Shown here piece by piece: positions 55,554 through 64,000 of a DNA stretch of 64,000 bases. The DNA lies in assembly GCF_025398275.1 (NCBI RefSeq), contig NZ_JAODOR010000014.1, positions 112,239 to 176,238 of the forward strand. Direction: 5' to 3'. Under the pieces are notes generated by a model. That model made no database searches, was not told the origin of the DNA, and saw only the letters and a program-made list of their open reading frames with translations. The stretch is from Microbacterium memoriense. Lineage in GTDB: Bacteria; Actinomycetota; Actinomycetes; Actinomycetales; Microbacteriaceae. A program made the position numbers and the translations under genes. Within the stretch, counting starts at the first letter, position 1. Each line of letters opens with the position of its first letter.

Positions 55554-56698
55554 ACGGCGGCATCCTGCTTCGGAATGACGACCTTCTTCACGATCAGCAG
55601 GATCGACGCCGTCACGGGAATGGCCACGAGTGCGCCCAACAGGCCCATCAGCGTGCCGCCGACGAGCGCGCCGATCACGACAAGCGACCCGGGAACCGAG
55701 ATCGCCTTGTTCATGACCTTCGGGGTGAGAACGTATGCCTCGAGCTGCATGTAGACAAGGTAGACCAGGGCGAACACCAGTGCGGCGACCGGGCTCGAGA
55801 AGAGCGCGACGACCGAACCGATGCCCCAGAAGAGCACGGTTCCGACGAGCGGGATGATGGTGATGCAGAACGCCGTGACCGCCAGAAGCGCGGGGAACGG
55901 CAGACTGAGAATCGTGAACAGGATGAACGTCAGCACGGCGTTGCAGAACGCGAGCACCACCATGCCGCCGAGGTAGCCGCCCACCGAGTCGGTGATCTGC
56001 TCAGTCAGATCCGCCGCGAGCGTGCGTGACCGCGCCGGCAGCAGTCGGTAGAACGCGTGCTTGATCTGGGGAAGCGAAGCCAGGAAGTACAGGCTCAGCA
56101 CGATGATGATGATGGTCCCGGAGATCGTCGCTCCGATCGAGATGCCGATCTGCAGCACGCCACCGCCGATCGCGGCGATGTTGGCGGGGTTGGTGAGGAA
56201 GCGCTGGAGTTCGCCCAGAAGGTTCGGCACCTGGTCGCCGAACTGCGCCGCGATGCTGAGGTAGAAATCGGTCGTCTGGAAGTCGCCGATCATGGTGGGC
56301 AGGTCGGAGATGAACTGCGCGATCTGGCGGACGACCGTGGGCACGATGAGCCAGATGACGGCTGCCATGGCGATCGCGAAACCGAAGTAGACGATCACGA
56401 TCGCCCAGGTGCGCTTCGTGCCGTGACGCTCCAGCCGCTGCACGAGCGGGTTCAAGCCGAGCGCGACGAAGAGCGCGAAGGCGATGTAGATCCAGATCGT
56501 GACGAGACTGCTGATCGCGGCCCCCAGGGCGAACGCGGCGATGCCGCCCAGGGTGAGGAGGAAGCCGGCCACGAACGGCCGGTTCACGTTCGTCCACACG
56601 TGTCGGGCCGGCGCGGAAACCGGCGGGACGGAAGCGGTGGGTTCCGGGGGCGTCAGCGCGTCCGTAGCGGCGAGGCGGGAGGCGCGGCGGGGTCTCAT
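55550..56698 (-). CDS. AI-2E family transporter (TqsA/PerM-like)
   Basis: 382-aa membrane protein of the AI-2E/PerM family. About seven to eight helices, a large extracytoplasmic helical region (about 115-215), and C-terminal GTLMGLLGALVAIPVTAS. Members export small molecules or act as Na+(Li+)/H+ antiporters; the substrate here is open. ATG 56698 has TAGAGT and 7 nt before it (leaderless). Divergent from the chorismate mutase gene, 34 bp away. Confidence 0.9.
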   Translation of the reverse strand: MRPRRASRLAATDALTPPEPTASVPPVSAPARHVWTNVNRPFVAGFLLTLGGIAAFALGAAISSLVTIWIYIAFALFVALGLNPLVQRLERHGTKRTWAIVIVYFGFAIAMAAVIWLIVPTVVRQIAQFISDLPTMIGDFQTTDFYLSIAAQFGDQVPNLLGELQRFLTNPANIAAIGGGVLQIGISIGATISGTIIIIVLSLYFLASLPQIKHAFYRLLPARSRTLAADLTEQITDSVGGYLGGMVVLAFCNAVLTFILFTILSLPFPALLAVTAFCITIIPLVGTVLFWGIGSVVALFSSPVAALVFALVYLVYMQLEAYVLTPKVMNKAISVPGSLVVIGALVGGTLMGLLGALVAIPVTASILLIVKKVVIPKQDAAV

Positions 56699-56732
56699 GA
56701 GACACACTCTAGGGCGCGATAGTCTCGGGGGC
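56699..56732. promoter_or_regulatory. Compact divergent promoter, AI-2E transporter / chorismate mutase
   Basis: A 34-bp gap holding two opposed -10-like hexamers: TAGAGT read leftward at about 56706-56711 and TAGTCT rightward at 56720-56725. Each ends 7 nt before its start codon, so the -35 regions of each promoter must lie in or beyond the opposite gene start. Confidence 0.5.
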
Positions 56733-57032
56733 ATGACCGACGGCACGGATCCGACAGCGACGCTCCGCCGCCTGCGCGGCAGCATCGACAACATCGACGC
56801 GGCGCTCATCCACCTGCTCGCCGAACGCTTCAAAGCGACGCAGCAGGTCGGGGTTCTGAAAGCCGAGCACGGGATGCCGGCATCCGACCCGTCGCGCGAG
56901 GAACATCAGATCGCCCGGCTGCGTCAAGTGGCGCTTGATGCCGAGCTCGATCCCGAGTTCGCCGAGAAGTGGTTCAACTTCGTGGTGGCCGAGGTCATCC
57001 GACACCACACGGCCGCAGCCGAGGAGCGCTGA
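56733..57032 (+). CDS. Chorismate mutase (AroQ type)
   Basis: 99-aa all-helical enzyme converting chorismate to prephenate for Phe/Tyr synthesis. The AroQ pattern LRGSIDNIDAALIHLLAERF (about 13-32) with the active-site Arg and Lys residues, and a later KWFNFVVAEVIRHH. ATG at 56733 with TAGTCT upstream (leaderless). In actinobacteria such enzymes are often stimulated by DAHP synthase; no such gene is nearby. Confidence 0.9.
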   Translation: MTDGTDPTATLRRLRGSIDNIDAALIHLLAERFKATQQVGVLKAEHGMPASDPSREEHQIARLRQVALDAELDPEFAEKWFNFVVAEVIRHHTAAAEER

Positions 57033-57043
57033 ACCGCAGCGGA

Positions 57044-57730
57044 CTAGGGAACCGCGCGGCGAAGAGTCGCGAAGGAGATCGCACCGAACGCGACGATCGC
57101 GAGCGTGATCCCGCCGATCAGGGATGGAACGGTGAGGCCGGCCATCCAGGCGCCGGCTTCGGCCCAGGCATCCAGTGACGAGATGATCCAGATCGCTGCC
57201 ACGAACACGACTCCGAGCAAGAGCAGCGCGAGGGTGAGCCCCAGCGTCCCGAATCGACGGAAGACGGTCGCTCCCCAGAACCCGAGGACGAAGAGCAGGA
57301 ACGACAGCGCGGCGTAGAACAATCCGGCGATGAGCGCGCCCGACCGCCAGACCCAGTCGAGCGTGAAGAAGTAGCCGTTCACACCCCATCCGCGCGTGGC
57401 CTGTTCGGCGAATCCCCCGAGGACGAACACGACGCCGAGCATCAGCGACGTGAGGAACGCGGAGAGCATCGTGCCGAAGAAGAACTCGCGTCGGGTGATG
57501 CTCAATGCCTGCGAGAACGGGAAGGTGTAGCTGAGTGCCATGATCCCGATGGCGAAGAAGTACCAAATGGGCGCTTGGCTGCCGCCCCCGTACTTCGCGC
57601 CGTCGTAGGGGATCAGCGCGAAGATGATGACCGACATCACGAACGTTGCGCTGAGGATGATCAACGGCATCCAGACGAAGGTGATCTTGTTCACGAACTG
57701 CATGCGCGTGACGGTCAGCGTCCGCTTCAT
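57044..57730 (-). CDS. ABC transporter permease, YtrA-operon type
   Basis: 228-aa membrane protein with six predicted helices and short loops. It overlaps the ATPase gene start-to-stop by 4 nt and belongs to the GntR-ATPase-permease trio typical of YtrA-type operons, which respond to envelope-active compounds in Bacillus. Substrate unknown; drug or cell-wall-related export is only inferred. Confidence 0.85.
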   Translation of the reverse strand: MKRTLTVTRMQFVNKITFVWMPLIILSATFVMSVIIFALIPYDGAKYGGGSQAPIWYFFAIGIMALSYTFPFSQALSITRREFFFGTMLSAFLTSLMLGVVFVLGGFAEQATRGWGVNGYFFTLDWVWRSGALIAGLFYAALSFLLFVLGFWGATVFRRFGTLGLTLALLLLGVVFVAAIWIISSLDAWAEAGAWMAGLTVPSLIGGITLAIVAFGAISFATLRRAVP

Positions 57731-58629
57731 CGGAGTGCTCCTTCGTCTTCATGGGTGCGCGGATGGTTCTGCGTCGTACGCACGATGAGTTGCTGCAATG
57801 ACACCGGCGCGACGTCGAGCCCGACCGCCGAGAGGTGGACGCGGTCGTCGGTCGTGAGGGTGCCGAGCACCGTGACCGATGCGACGCGGCCGAGGCCCTC
57901 GCGGTGGATCACCTCACGCCCGGCGACGAAGGCATCCACCGCGGCCGCATCCCCGATGATGGTCGCCGCGCGGTCGCGCACAGCGTCGGTCTCTTCGTCC
58001 ATGACGATGCGGCCCTCATCGACGACGAGGACCCGTTCGAGCAGGTTCGACACTTCGTCGATCAAGTGACTGGACAACACGATCGTGCGTGGATGCTCGG
58101 CATAGTCTTCGAGTAGTCGGTCATAGAAGATCTGTCGCGCCACGGCATCGAGGCCCAGGTACGGTTCGTCGAAGAAGGTGATCTCGGCCCGTGAGGCGAG
58201 GCCGATGATGACGCCGACGGAGGAGAGCTGCCCGCGGGAGAGCTTCTTGATCCGGCGCGTCATCGGCAACCGGAAGTCGTCGACGAGGCGGTCGGCGAAG
58301 GCCTGATCCCAATTCGGGAAGAACATACTCGCCATCCGGAGCGCATGCCGGGGTTGTGCGTCATCGGGATAGCGCTGGCTTTCGCGGACGAAGCACAGCC
58401 GACTCAGCACGCGGGCGTTCTCGTACGGCTCCTCGCCGAAGACCCGGACCTGCCCGGAGGTGGCGAAGTTCTGTGCGGTGAGGATCGACATGATCGTCGT
58501 CTTTCCTGCGCCGTTGCGCCCCAGCAGTCCGTAGATCGTGTTCTCTTCGATCGAGAACGAGACATCATCCAGTGCGAGCGTGTCGCGGTAGCGCTTGGTC
58601 AGGTTCTTCACCTCGATCACAGCCGTCAT
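57727..58629 (-). CDS. ABC transporter ATP-binding protein, YtrA-operon type
   Basis: 300-aa ATPase with Walker A GRNGAGKTT (about 37-45), an ABC signature of the less usual form LSRGQLSSVG (about 132-141), Walker B ITFFDEPYLGLD and a switch His near 190. A C-terminal domain (about 220-300) extends beyond the core. Overlaps both neighbours by 4 nt. Confidence 0.93.
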   Translation of the reverse strand: MTAVIEVKNLTKRYRDTLALDDVSFSIEENTIYGLLGRNGAGKTTIMSILTAQNFATSGQVRVFGEEPYENARVLSRLCFVRESQRYPDDAQPRHALRMASMFFPNWDQAFADRLVDDFRLPMTRRIKKLSRGQLSSVGVIIGLASRAEITFFDEPYLGLDAVARQIFYDRLLEDYAEHPRTIVLSSHLIDEVSNLLERVLVVDEGRIVMDEETDAVRDRAATIIGDAAAVDAFVAGREVIHREGLGRVASVTVLGTLTTDDRVHLSAVGLDVAPVSLQQLIVRTTQNHPRTHEDEGALR

Positions 58630-59012
58630 GGTGCGTTCCTTTCGATGATGTCGGATGCCGCTGCGCGCTCTCGGACGAGGGTGGCGAGATCGTCCGGCCC
58701 GAGGCCCAGGGCCCGGGCTTCGGTCAGCAGGGGCTGGATGAAGCGGTCGGCGAACACCGATCGACGTTCGACGAGCAGGTGGTCGCGGGCGCCCGGGGCG
58801 ACGAACATGCCCACGCCGCGTCGCTTCACGAGGACGCCTTTGTCGACGAGCATGTTCACTCCTTTCGCGGCGGTGGCGGGGTTGATCCGGTAGAAGGTGG
58901 CGAGCTCGTTGGTCGAGGGTGCGCGGGTATCCTCGGCAAGGCTCCCGTCGAGGATCGAGTCCTCGACGCTCTCCGCGATCTGCACGAAGAGCGCTTTGCC
59001 TTCCTCGATCAC
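58626..59012 (-). CDS. GntR-family regulator, YtrA subfamily
   Basis: 128-aa regulator: winged HTH (about 10-75, APSTNELATFYRINPATAAKG) and the short C-terminal dimerisation helices of the YtrA subgroup. GTG at 59012 with a perfect AAGGAGG 7 nt upstream. First gene of the operon, likely repressing it from the palindrome at 59031-59056. Confidence 0.92.
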   Translation of the reverse strand: MIEEGKALFVQIAESVEDSILDGSLAEDTRAPSTNELATFYRINPATAAKGVNMLVDKGVLVKRRGVGMFVAPGARDHLLVERRSVFADRFIQPLLTEARALGLGPDDLATLVRERAAASDIIERNAP

Positions 59013-59030
59013 CAGACCTCCTTGGTGTGT

Positions 59031-59056
59031 TGGTTAGTTACTCAACTAAGTAACCA
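59031..59056. promoter_or_regulatory. Operator of the YtrA-type GntR regulator
   Basis: A 26-bp palindrome, TGGTTA...TAACCA, with two mismatches per half. It sits between the leftward -35 TTGACA (59072-59077) and the regulator start, covering the -10 region. AT-rich in a GC-rich context, as expected for a YtrA-family operator. Confidence 0.65.
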
Positions 59057-59161
59057 TGACGCGAGCCTCGCTGTCAAGACCAAGACGGCCGACGCGCGCA
59101 CGCGTGATAGCGACCCTCGCTGTGAAACGCCAATTTGCGGTGTATGCGTTGTCATGAAACC

Positions 59162-59197
59162 GTCGAGACGGCCCTCCGCGTGGCGGGCCGTCTCGAC
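59162..59197. terminator. 13-bp GC-rich hairpin in the proV upstream region
   Basis: Perfect arms GTCGAGACGGCCC and GGGCCGTCTCGAC with a 10-nt loop. No T tract follows. It could terminate a short upstream transcript, act in an attenuated proV leader, or be a protein-binding palindrome. Confidence 0.5.
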
Positions 59198-59367
59198 CAG
59201 TCCGCGACCGTTGGTGGTGCATCGCGCATCAAATCGACGGGCGTACGGTCGACGGCCGGTTGGCTGCGGACCCGACGTTCGTTGCCCGATGCACGTGGTG
59301 TGCACGCCGGGCCGTCACCCGGGCGCGACGGATGCCGCCACTTCCCGAGTGGCTGCTGAGGTGTGCT

Positions 59368-60678
59368 GTGACCGATACTCCTGCCCTTGAGGCGAAGAAC
59401 TTGTACAAGGTCTTCGGCCGGAATCCGAAAGATGCCGTGGCGCGGCTCCGCGCCGGCGAGTCGCGTCAGGGCATCGCCGATGCCGGGACCGCGGCGGTGA
59501 TCGACGCGAGCTTCACGGTGCAGCCTGGAGAGATCTTCGTGATCATGGGGCTGTCCGGCTCGGGCAAGTCCACGATCATCCGGATGCTGAACGGTCTGCT
59601 CCCACCCACGGCCGGCGACGTCGTGATCGGGGGGCGCAGTGTCGCCGCCGCATCGCCCGCCGAGCTGCGCACCATCCGCCGCGAGTCGGTGTCGATGGTC
59701 TTCCAGCACTTCGCGCTTCTCCCCCACCTGACGGTCCTCGACAACGCGGCCTACGCGCTCGAGATCCAGGGTGTCGGCAAGAGCGAGCGCCGCGCGCGTG
59801 CGCAGGAGATCCTCGACCGCGTCGGTCTCGGCGATCGGGCCCACGCCATGCCGGACGAGCTCTCCGGCGGAATGCGTCAGCGCGTCGGCATCGCCCGCGC
59901 CCTCACCGCCGGCACCGACATCCTTCTGATGGACGAGGCGTTCTCGGCGCTCGACCCGCTCATTCGACGCGAGATGCAAGAGCAGCTCGTCGAGCTGCAG
60001 CGCGAGCTCGGCCGCACGATCGTCTTCATCACACACGACCTCAACGAAGCCATGTTCCTCGGCGACCGCATTGCGGTCATGCGCGACGGGCGCATCGTGC
60101 AGAACGGCACGCCCGAAGAGATCCTCACCGACCCGGCGAACGACTATGTCGCGCAATTCGTCCAGGACGTCGACCGTGCGCGGGTGCTGACCGCGGCATC
60201 CGTCATGGAGCCGCCGCACCAGACCACTCCGGTCAGCGCCGGTGTGCGCGGGGCCCTCCGGACGCTCCGTGCGCAACAGGTCGGATCGGTCTTCGCGGTC
60301 GAGAACCGCCGCCTCGTGGGGGTCGTCACCGACCGCGCCGTGATCCGCGCCGTGAAGTCGGGCGAGACGGACCTCCGCAAAATCGTCGACGCGCACGTGC
60401 CGACGGTCGGGCCCGACGACCTCCTCACCGACATCGTCGAGACCGCCGTCGAGGCCACCGTGCCCCTCGCCGTCGTCGATGAGAACCGCCGTCTGCTCGG
60501 GGTCATCCCGCGTGTGACGCTTCTTGCCGCGCTCGGCAACGTGCCGGCCACCACCCGGGAAATGCCGGTCATCCAATCGCCGATCGACATGGTGGCGCAG
60601 TTCACGCCCCTCGTCGACGCCGCAACGGAAGGCACGCTCGTGCCGGGCGCGGCGACCAGCGAAGGGAGCGTGCGCTGA
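59368..60678 (+). CDS. proV: Glycine betaine/proline ABC transporter ATPase ProV
   Basis: 436-aa ATPase of an osmoprotectant uptake system. The NLYKVFG opening is a ProV signature; Walker A GLSGSGKST (about 62-70), signature LSGGMRQR (about 165-172), Walker B ILLMDEAFSALD, and a C-terminal CBS pair (about 290-400), which in homologues senses ionic strength. I choose the GTG at 59368 with GAGG upstream; the frame extends 36 codons further without family similarity. 1-nt overlap with proW. Confidence 0.95.
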   Translation: MTDTPALEAKNLYKVFGRNPKDAVARLRAGESRQGIADAGTAAVIDASFTVQPGEIFVIMGLSGSGKSTIIRMLNGLLPPTAGDVVIGGRSVAAASPAELRTIRRESVSMVFQHFALLPHLTVLDNAAYALEIQGVGKSERRARAQEILDRVGLGDRAHAMPDELSGGMRQRVGIARALTAGTDILLMDEAFSALDPLIRREMQEQLVELQRELGRTIVFITHDLNEAMFLGDRIAVMRDGRIVQNGTPEEILTDPANDYVAQFVQDVDRARVLTAASVMEPPHQTTPVSAGVRGALRTLRAQQVGSVFAVENRRLVGVVTDRAVIRAVKSGETDLRKIVDAHVPTVGPDDLLTDIVETAVEATVPLAVVDENRRLLGVIPRVTLLAALGNVPATTREMPVIQSPIDMVAQFTPLVDAATEGTLVPGAATSEGSVR

Positions 60679-61586
60679 TGGACTTCTTCCGCATTCCGAT
60701 CGGCGACTGGGCCGAAGCCATCGTGGACTTCCTCGGCGACACCCTCGGTGGGTTCTTCGATCTCATCTCGACCGTCCTGAAGGCCGTGTACGAGGGCCTT
60801 GGCTGGGCGCTCGTATCTCCGCCGTTCTGGCTGATCATTGCGCTGTTCGCTGCTCTCGCCTTCGTTGTTCGCGGGTGGAAGCTCGCGGTCGGGACCGCGC
60901 TGGGCCTGCTCGTGATCGTCGGAGTCGACCAGTGGGAGAACGCGATGGACACCCTCGCGCTCGTCCTCGTCGCCGCCGTCGTCGCGATCCTGATCGCGGT
61001 TCCCCTCGGCATCTGGGCCGCGCGCAGCGACCGTGTCTCGCGTGTCGTCCGACCGATTCTCGACCTCCTGCAGACGATGCCGGCATTCGTCTACCTGATC
61101 CCGGCGATCTTCTTCTTCGGTGTCGGCGCCGTGCCCGGCATGATCGCGACGATCATGTTCGCGCTGGCGCCCGGCGTGCGCCTCACCGAACTCGGCATCC
61201 GCGGCGTCGACACGGAGGTCGTCGAGGCCGGCTTCGCGTTCGGCGCCTCGCCGGCGCGTGTGCTGCGGCAGATCCAGATCCCTCTTGCGCTCCCGTCGAT
61301 CATGGCCGGCATCAACCAGGTCATCATGCTGAGCCTGTCGATGGCCGTCATCGCCGGCATGGTCGGCGCCGGCGGGCTCGGTGGCGAGATCGTCCGCGCC
61401 CTCGGCCGCATCAACGTCGGGCTCGCATTCGAGGCCGGCATCTCGATCGTGATCATCGCGATGATCCTCGATCGACTGACCTCGGCGCTGGGCGGTGACC
61501 GCCGCCGCCGCGTCGCGAAGTCGAAGACGGCACGCGACGCACAGGATGCCGCAGGCTCGGTCAGCCGCATCCCCGCCGCCGTCTGA
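60678..61586 (+). CDS. proW: Glycine betaine/proline ABC transporter permease ProW
   Basis: 302-aa permease with an N-terminal amphipathic region (FRIPIGDWAEAIVDFL), seven or so helices, and the EAA-type coupling loop EAGFAFGASPARVLRQIQIPLALP (in two parts, near 188-210). LLQTMPAFVYLIPAIFFFGVG is a ProW hallmark. ATG shares a base with the proV stop. Confidence 0.96.
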   Translation: MDFFRIPIGDWAEAIVDFLGDTLGGFFDLISTVLKAVYEGLGWALVSPPFWLIIALFAALAFVVRGWKLAVGTALGLLVIVGVDQWENAMDTLALVLVAAVVAILIAVPLGIWAARSDRVSRVVRPILDLLQTMPAFVYLIPAIFFFGVGAVPGMIATIMFALAPGVRLTELGIRGVDTEVVEAGFAFGASPARVLRQIQIPLALPSIMAGINQVIMLSLSMAVIAGMVGAGGLGGEIVRALGRINVGLAFEAGISIVIIAMILDRLTSALGGDRRRRVAKSKTARDAQDAAGSVSRIPAAV

Positions 61587-61692
61587 GAAGACCCCACCGA
61601 CCAGGCGAGCTCATCACTCGCCGGGGGCGCGGAGACTCCGCGCTCGACAAACAACGACCGATCCGCGACAGCACGCGGATGGAGAGGACGTC

Positions 61693-62598
61693 ATGATGAC
61701 CAAGAGAAACAGCATTCTGAGCGCCGTCGCCCTGGCGGGCGCGGCTACCCTCGCGCTTGCCGGATGCGCAGGGACCACCGAGACGGGCAGCAGTGCGGAC
61801 GGAGGCGCCGCAGACCGCCCGATCGAGATCGCCGTGTTCAACGGCTGGGACGAGGGCATCGCCGCGTCTTACCTGTGGCAGACGATCCTCGAGGACAAGG
61901 GGTACGAGGTCGAGCTCACGTTCGCCGACGTCGCGCCCGTGTACCAGGGACTCGCCGGCGGTGACTTCGACCTCGTGCTCGACACCTGGCTGCCGATCAC
62001 GCACGCCGATTACATGGAGCAGTACGGCGACGACGTCGAAGACCTCGGCGCATGGAACGACGAAGCGAAGCTCACGATCGCCGTGAACGAAGATGCCCCG
62101 ATCGACTCGCTCGACGAGCTCGCGGCGGCATCCGCCGACTTCGGCAACCGGATCGTCGGGATCGAGCCGGGCTCGGGCCTCATGCGCATCACGGGCGATG
62201 AGGTTGTGCCGGGCTATGGCCTGGAGCGCATGGAGCTCATCGAGTCGTCGACGCCGGCGATGCTCGCCGAGCTGCAGAAGGCGACCAACGCCGGTGAGAA
62301 CATCGCCATCACGATGTGGCGTCCGCACTGGGCGTACAACGCCTTCCCGATCAAAGACCTCGAAGACCCGAAGGGCCTCTTGGGAGATACCGAAGGCATC
62401 CACTCGGTCGCCGCGACGTCGTTCGCCGCCGACTTCCCCGAGGTGCACGCGTGGATCTCGAACTTCGAGATGCCCAGCGACACGCTGTACTCGCTCGAGG
62501 ACGCGCTCTTCAACTCTTACGAGGGTGACGAGTATGGCCCCGTCGTGCAGGAGTGGATCGCGGCGAACCAAGAGTGGGTCGACTCGCTCACATCCTGA
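61693..62598 (+). CDS. proX: Glycine betaine-binding lipoprotein ProX
   Basis: 301-aa substrate-binding lipoprotein. Signal peptide with lipobox LAGC, Cys25 lipidated. Tryptophans expected to form the cation-pi cage for the quaternary ammonium group occur in FNGWDEG, LDTWLP and MWRPHW. GGAGAGGACG precedes ATG 61693. Separated from proW by 106 nt, so it may have extra transcript control. Confidence 0.95.
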   Translation: MMTKRNSILSAVALAGAATLALAGCAGTTETGSSADGGAADRPIEIAVFNGWDEGIAASYLWQTILEDKGYEVELTFADVAPVYQGLAGGDFDLVLDTWLPITHADYMEQYGDDVEDLGAWNDEAKLTIAVNEDAPIDSLDELAAASADFGNRIVGIEPGSGLMRITGDEVVPGYGLERMELIESSTPAMLAELQKATNAGENIAITMWRPHWAYNAFPIKDLEDPKGLLGDTEGIHSVAATSFAADFPEVHAWISNFEMPSDTLYSLEDALFNSYEGDEYGPVVQEWIAANQEWVDSLTS

Positions 62599-62609
62599 TC
62601 GCTTCGCGG

Positions 62610-63356
62610 TCAGGGACGGGGTTCGGCGGAAGCCGGGCCCCGTTCTCCCGCTGCGGTGCGACCCGGCTCGAGCTGCAGCGCCACCTTCTGTTCGAGGAGG
62701 TCGACCGCCTCGTCCGAGATCGAGAGCAACCCGTCGACCTCGTCGCGCACGCGGCGGTATGCGACCTGCCGCTCAGCGGGGGTCGCCGACTGGTCCAGCG
62801 CGACGGCGAGGAGCTGCTGCGCTGTCGCGAGACGCTTGCGTTCGGTCGCGCTGAACTGCGAGTCGCGGACGCGGCGAGCATCGCGCTCCGCCAGATCGAA
62901 GGCGACCTCATAGTCGGTGACGGCGCCGCGATATTCGGAGACGGCGTCCGGGGTGACCTTCGCGTCGGCGGATGCCGGGCGCAACGAGTCGGCGACCTTT
63001 TTGGCGCGGAGGAACGCCGCCGTCAGATCCTGCCGCCCATCGCTCATGGTGGGGAAGGCGATGAGGCGCGCGACGTCGAGTTCGTACTCGAGCCAGCGGG
63101 CCGTGATCGCATCATGCGTCGCGAAGATCTTCGTCAGCTGGTCGGGGAGGGGCGACGGACGCGTGATGGGCTGAGGGTCCTGGCCGGCATCCATGCGGAC
63201 CGACCGCAACTCACCCTTGGCTTTGATGACCTCGAGCCGCCGCTTGTGACGCTCGGCGGACAAGTGCTCGAACCGACGGAACGCGCCCGCGCCGATGCCG
63301 GCGAGCGGGAACGCGAGCCACCAGTAACTTCCCAGGAAGTGCAGGATGTCGTTCAT
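62610..63356 (-). CDS. Membrane-anchored helical protein, first of two tandem paralogues
   Basis: 248-aa protein of unknown function: one N-terminal membrane helix (about 8-26), then a charged helical region. Residues about 70-175 (IFATHDAITARWLEYEL, IAFPTMSDGR, LTAAFLRAKKVADSLRPA) are closely related to the upstream gene. C-terminal Ala/Gly/Pro-rich tail. Overlaps the upstream gene by 4 nt (ATGA), so the two are cotranslated. Confidence 0.75.
   Translation of the reverse strand: MNDILHFLGSYWWLAFPLAGIGAGAFRRFEHLSAERHKRRLEVIKAKGELRSVRMDAGQDPQPITRPSPLPDQLTKIFATHDAITARWLEYELDVARLIAFPTMSDGRQDLTAAFLRAKKVADSLRPASADAKVTPDAVSEYRGAVTDYEVAFDLAERDARRVRDSQFSATERKRLATAQQLLAVALDQSATPAERQVAYRRVRDEVDGLLSISDEAVDLLEQKVALQLEPGRTAAGERGPASAEPRP
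62616..62643. terminator. Hairpin between convergent proX and the next gene
   Basis: ACGGGG (62616-62621) pairs with CCCCGT (62638-62643), with further GC pairing inside. It begins 18 nt after proX and overlaps the 3' end of the convergent gene, so it could end both transcripts. Confidence 0.4.
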
Positions 63357-64000
63357 GTGCCGCTGCCGCCGCGTCGCGGAATCGGCCAGATGGGCGTGTC
63401 GCGGCTCTTCGGCGGCGTCTGCGGCTCGGCGGGCGGAGCCGACGGCTCGGTCTTCTCGGCGGCGCGCGGGGCTGGCTCATCCGCGGCCGACGGCGGGGTG
63501 GCGCGGCTCTGTCCCGCCGCGCGCGCGAGTGCTTCGGCCGAGCGGGCCAGCAGGGTATCCGTCAGCGTCTGGGCCACGACCGTCCAATGCGGGGTGCCGG
63601 GGGCATCCGGACCCGGACCCGCCGGTGCGGTTCCGGCAGTCCGCGCGCGCCGCCACGCATCCGCTTCGGCAGCGTCGAACGCCACCTGCAGGCGGTGGAC
63701 GGCATCGCGATACGCCGAGAACTGCGCTGTCGTCATCCGCGACTGCGCCGTCGCGGGTCGCAACTCTTGTGCACCGCGGGCGTCCGCGAGGAACGCGGCC
63801 GTCAGGGGAACCCGACCGTCGCTCATCGTCGGAAAGGCGATGAGCTTGGCGGGGTCGGTCTCGTACTGCATCCATTGCGCTGTCACCGCATCGTGGGTGC
63901 TCATGAGCTTGGCCAGCGGGAGGGATGCCGGATCCCGCGTCGCCGCGGGCAGCGCGGCGCGGGCTGCGCTGACGTGGGCCCTCCGCGCGCGGACCGCCGC
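63353..64000 (-). CDS. Helical protein, second tandem paralogue, N-terminus beyond window edge
   Basis: At least 215 codons; open to the window edge without a stop. The segments MSTHDAVTAQWMQYE, IAFPTMSDGR and LTAAFLADARGAQELRPA parallel those of the downstream paralogue, and the sequence upstream of the internal ATG at 63904 still aligns with it, so that ATG is not the start. C-terminal Pro/Ala/Glu-rich tail ends GGSGT. A membrane helix is expected off the edge. Function unknown. Confidence 0.7.
   Translation of the reverse strand, partial: AAVRARRAHVSAARAALPAATRDPASLPLAKLMSTHDAVTAQWMQYETDPAKLIAFPTMSDGRVPLTAAFLADARGAQELRPATAQSRMTTAQFSAYRDAVHRLQVAFDAAEADAWRRARTAGTAPAGPGPDAPGTPHWTVVAQTLTDTLLARSAEALARAAGQSRATPPSAADEPAPRAAEKTEPSAPPAEPQTPPKSRDTPIWPIPRRGGSGT

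Larger units (their letters stand above)
59013..59367. other. 355-bp divergent gap between the YtrA-type operon and proV
   Basis: Left part carries the operon promoter: TTGACA read leftward at 59072-59077 and the palindrome 59031-59056. A possible 33-codon reading frame (59056-59157) starts inside that palindrome. A perfect 13-bp-stem hairpin is at 59162-59197. From about 59198 to proV no gene or clear promoter is seen; GAGG lies before the proV start. Confidence 0.6.

Overview
The window is a high-GC Actinomycetota chromosome segment spanning the replication origin. Gene order (rsmG-jag-yidC-yidD-rnpA-rpmH | dnaA-dnaN-recF-dciA-gyrB-gyrA-DUF3566-tRNA-Ile-tRNA-Ala), CrgA, a PASTA-kinase cell-wall cluster, NucS mismatch repair and very frequent GGATGCC/GGCATCC words point to the Microbacteriaceae, most likely Microbacterium. 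The genus is my inference from order and composition; no 16S gene is present.

Layout: 1-2721 holds the leftward rpmH-to-rsmG ribosomal, RNase P and membrane-insertion operon, with a parS site between jag and rsmG. 2722-3009 and 4429-4855 are two halves of a split oriC around dnaA, both with DnaA boxes. 4856-12873 is the rightward replication operon series. 12942-17634 carries two tRNAs, a YbaK-type deacylase, a cyclophilin, a zinc-finger rhomboid, CrgA, a class E sortase, a 52-aa membrane peptide and a glutamine amidotransferase. 17785-26704 is one leftward operon for growth and division control (fhaA, fhaB, pstP, rodA, pbpA, pknA, pknB), with nearly all genes overlapping by about 4 bp.

26848-30822 has tRNA-Leu, a GntR regulator, a cold-shock protein, a coiled-coil membrane protein, a HAD phosphatase and nucS. 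30891-35330 is an accessory block bounded by two identical 39-bp repeats: a TPR/coiled-coil membrane protein, a DUF2510 protein, a DUF349-like helical protein, and an unusual fusion of a DNA-binding domain to an ECF-S-like membrane domain. 35351-37707 is a divergent MFS/LacI pair with a shared operator. 37783-43984 is a complete six-gene Mrp Na+/H+ antiporter operon. 44201-49829 is a TetR plus two YhgE/Pip-type membrane proteins. The rest is housekeeping (argG, purA, chorismate mutase), a GntR-controlled YtrA-type ABC operon, a ProVWX osmolyte transporter, and two tandem paralogous membrane/helical proteins running off the right edge.

Many genes show a TAnnnT hexamer ending 6-7 nt before the start codon, which suggests widespread leaderless transcription and helped choose starts. 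No CRISPR array, IS element, prophage or rRNA gene was seen. The strongest candidates for something undescribed are the 30.9-35.3 kb repeat-flanked block, the HTH/ECF-S fusion inside it, and several intergenic palindromic elements.
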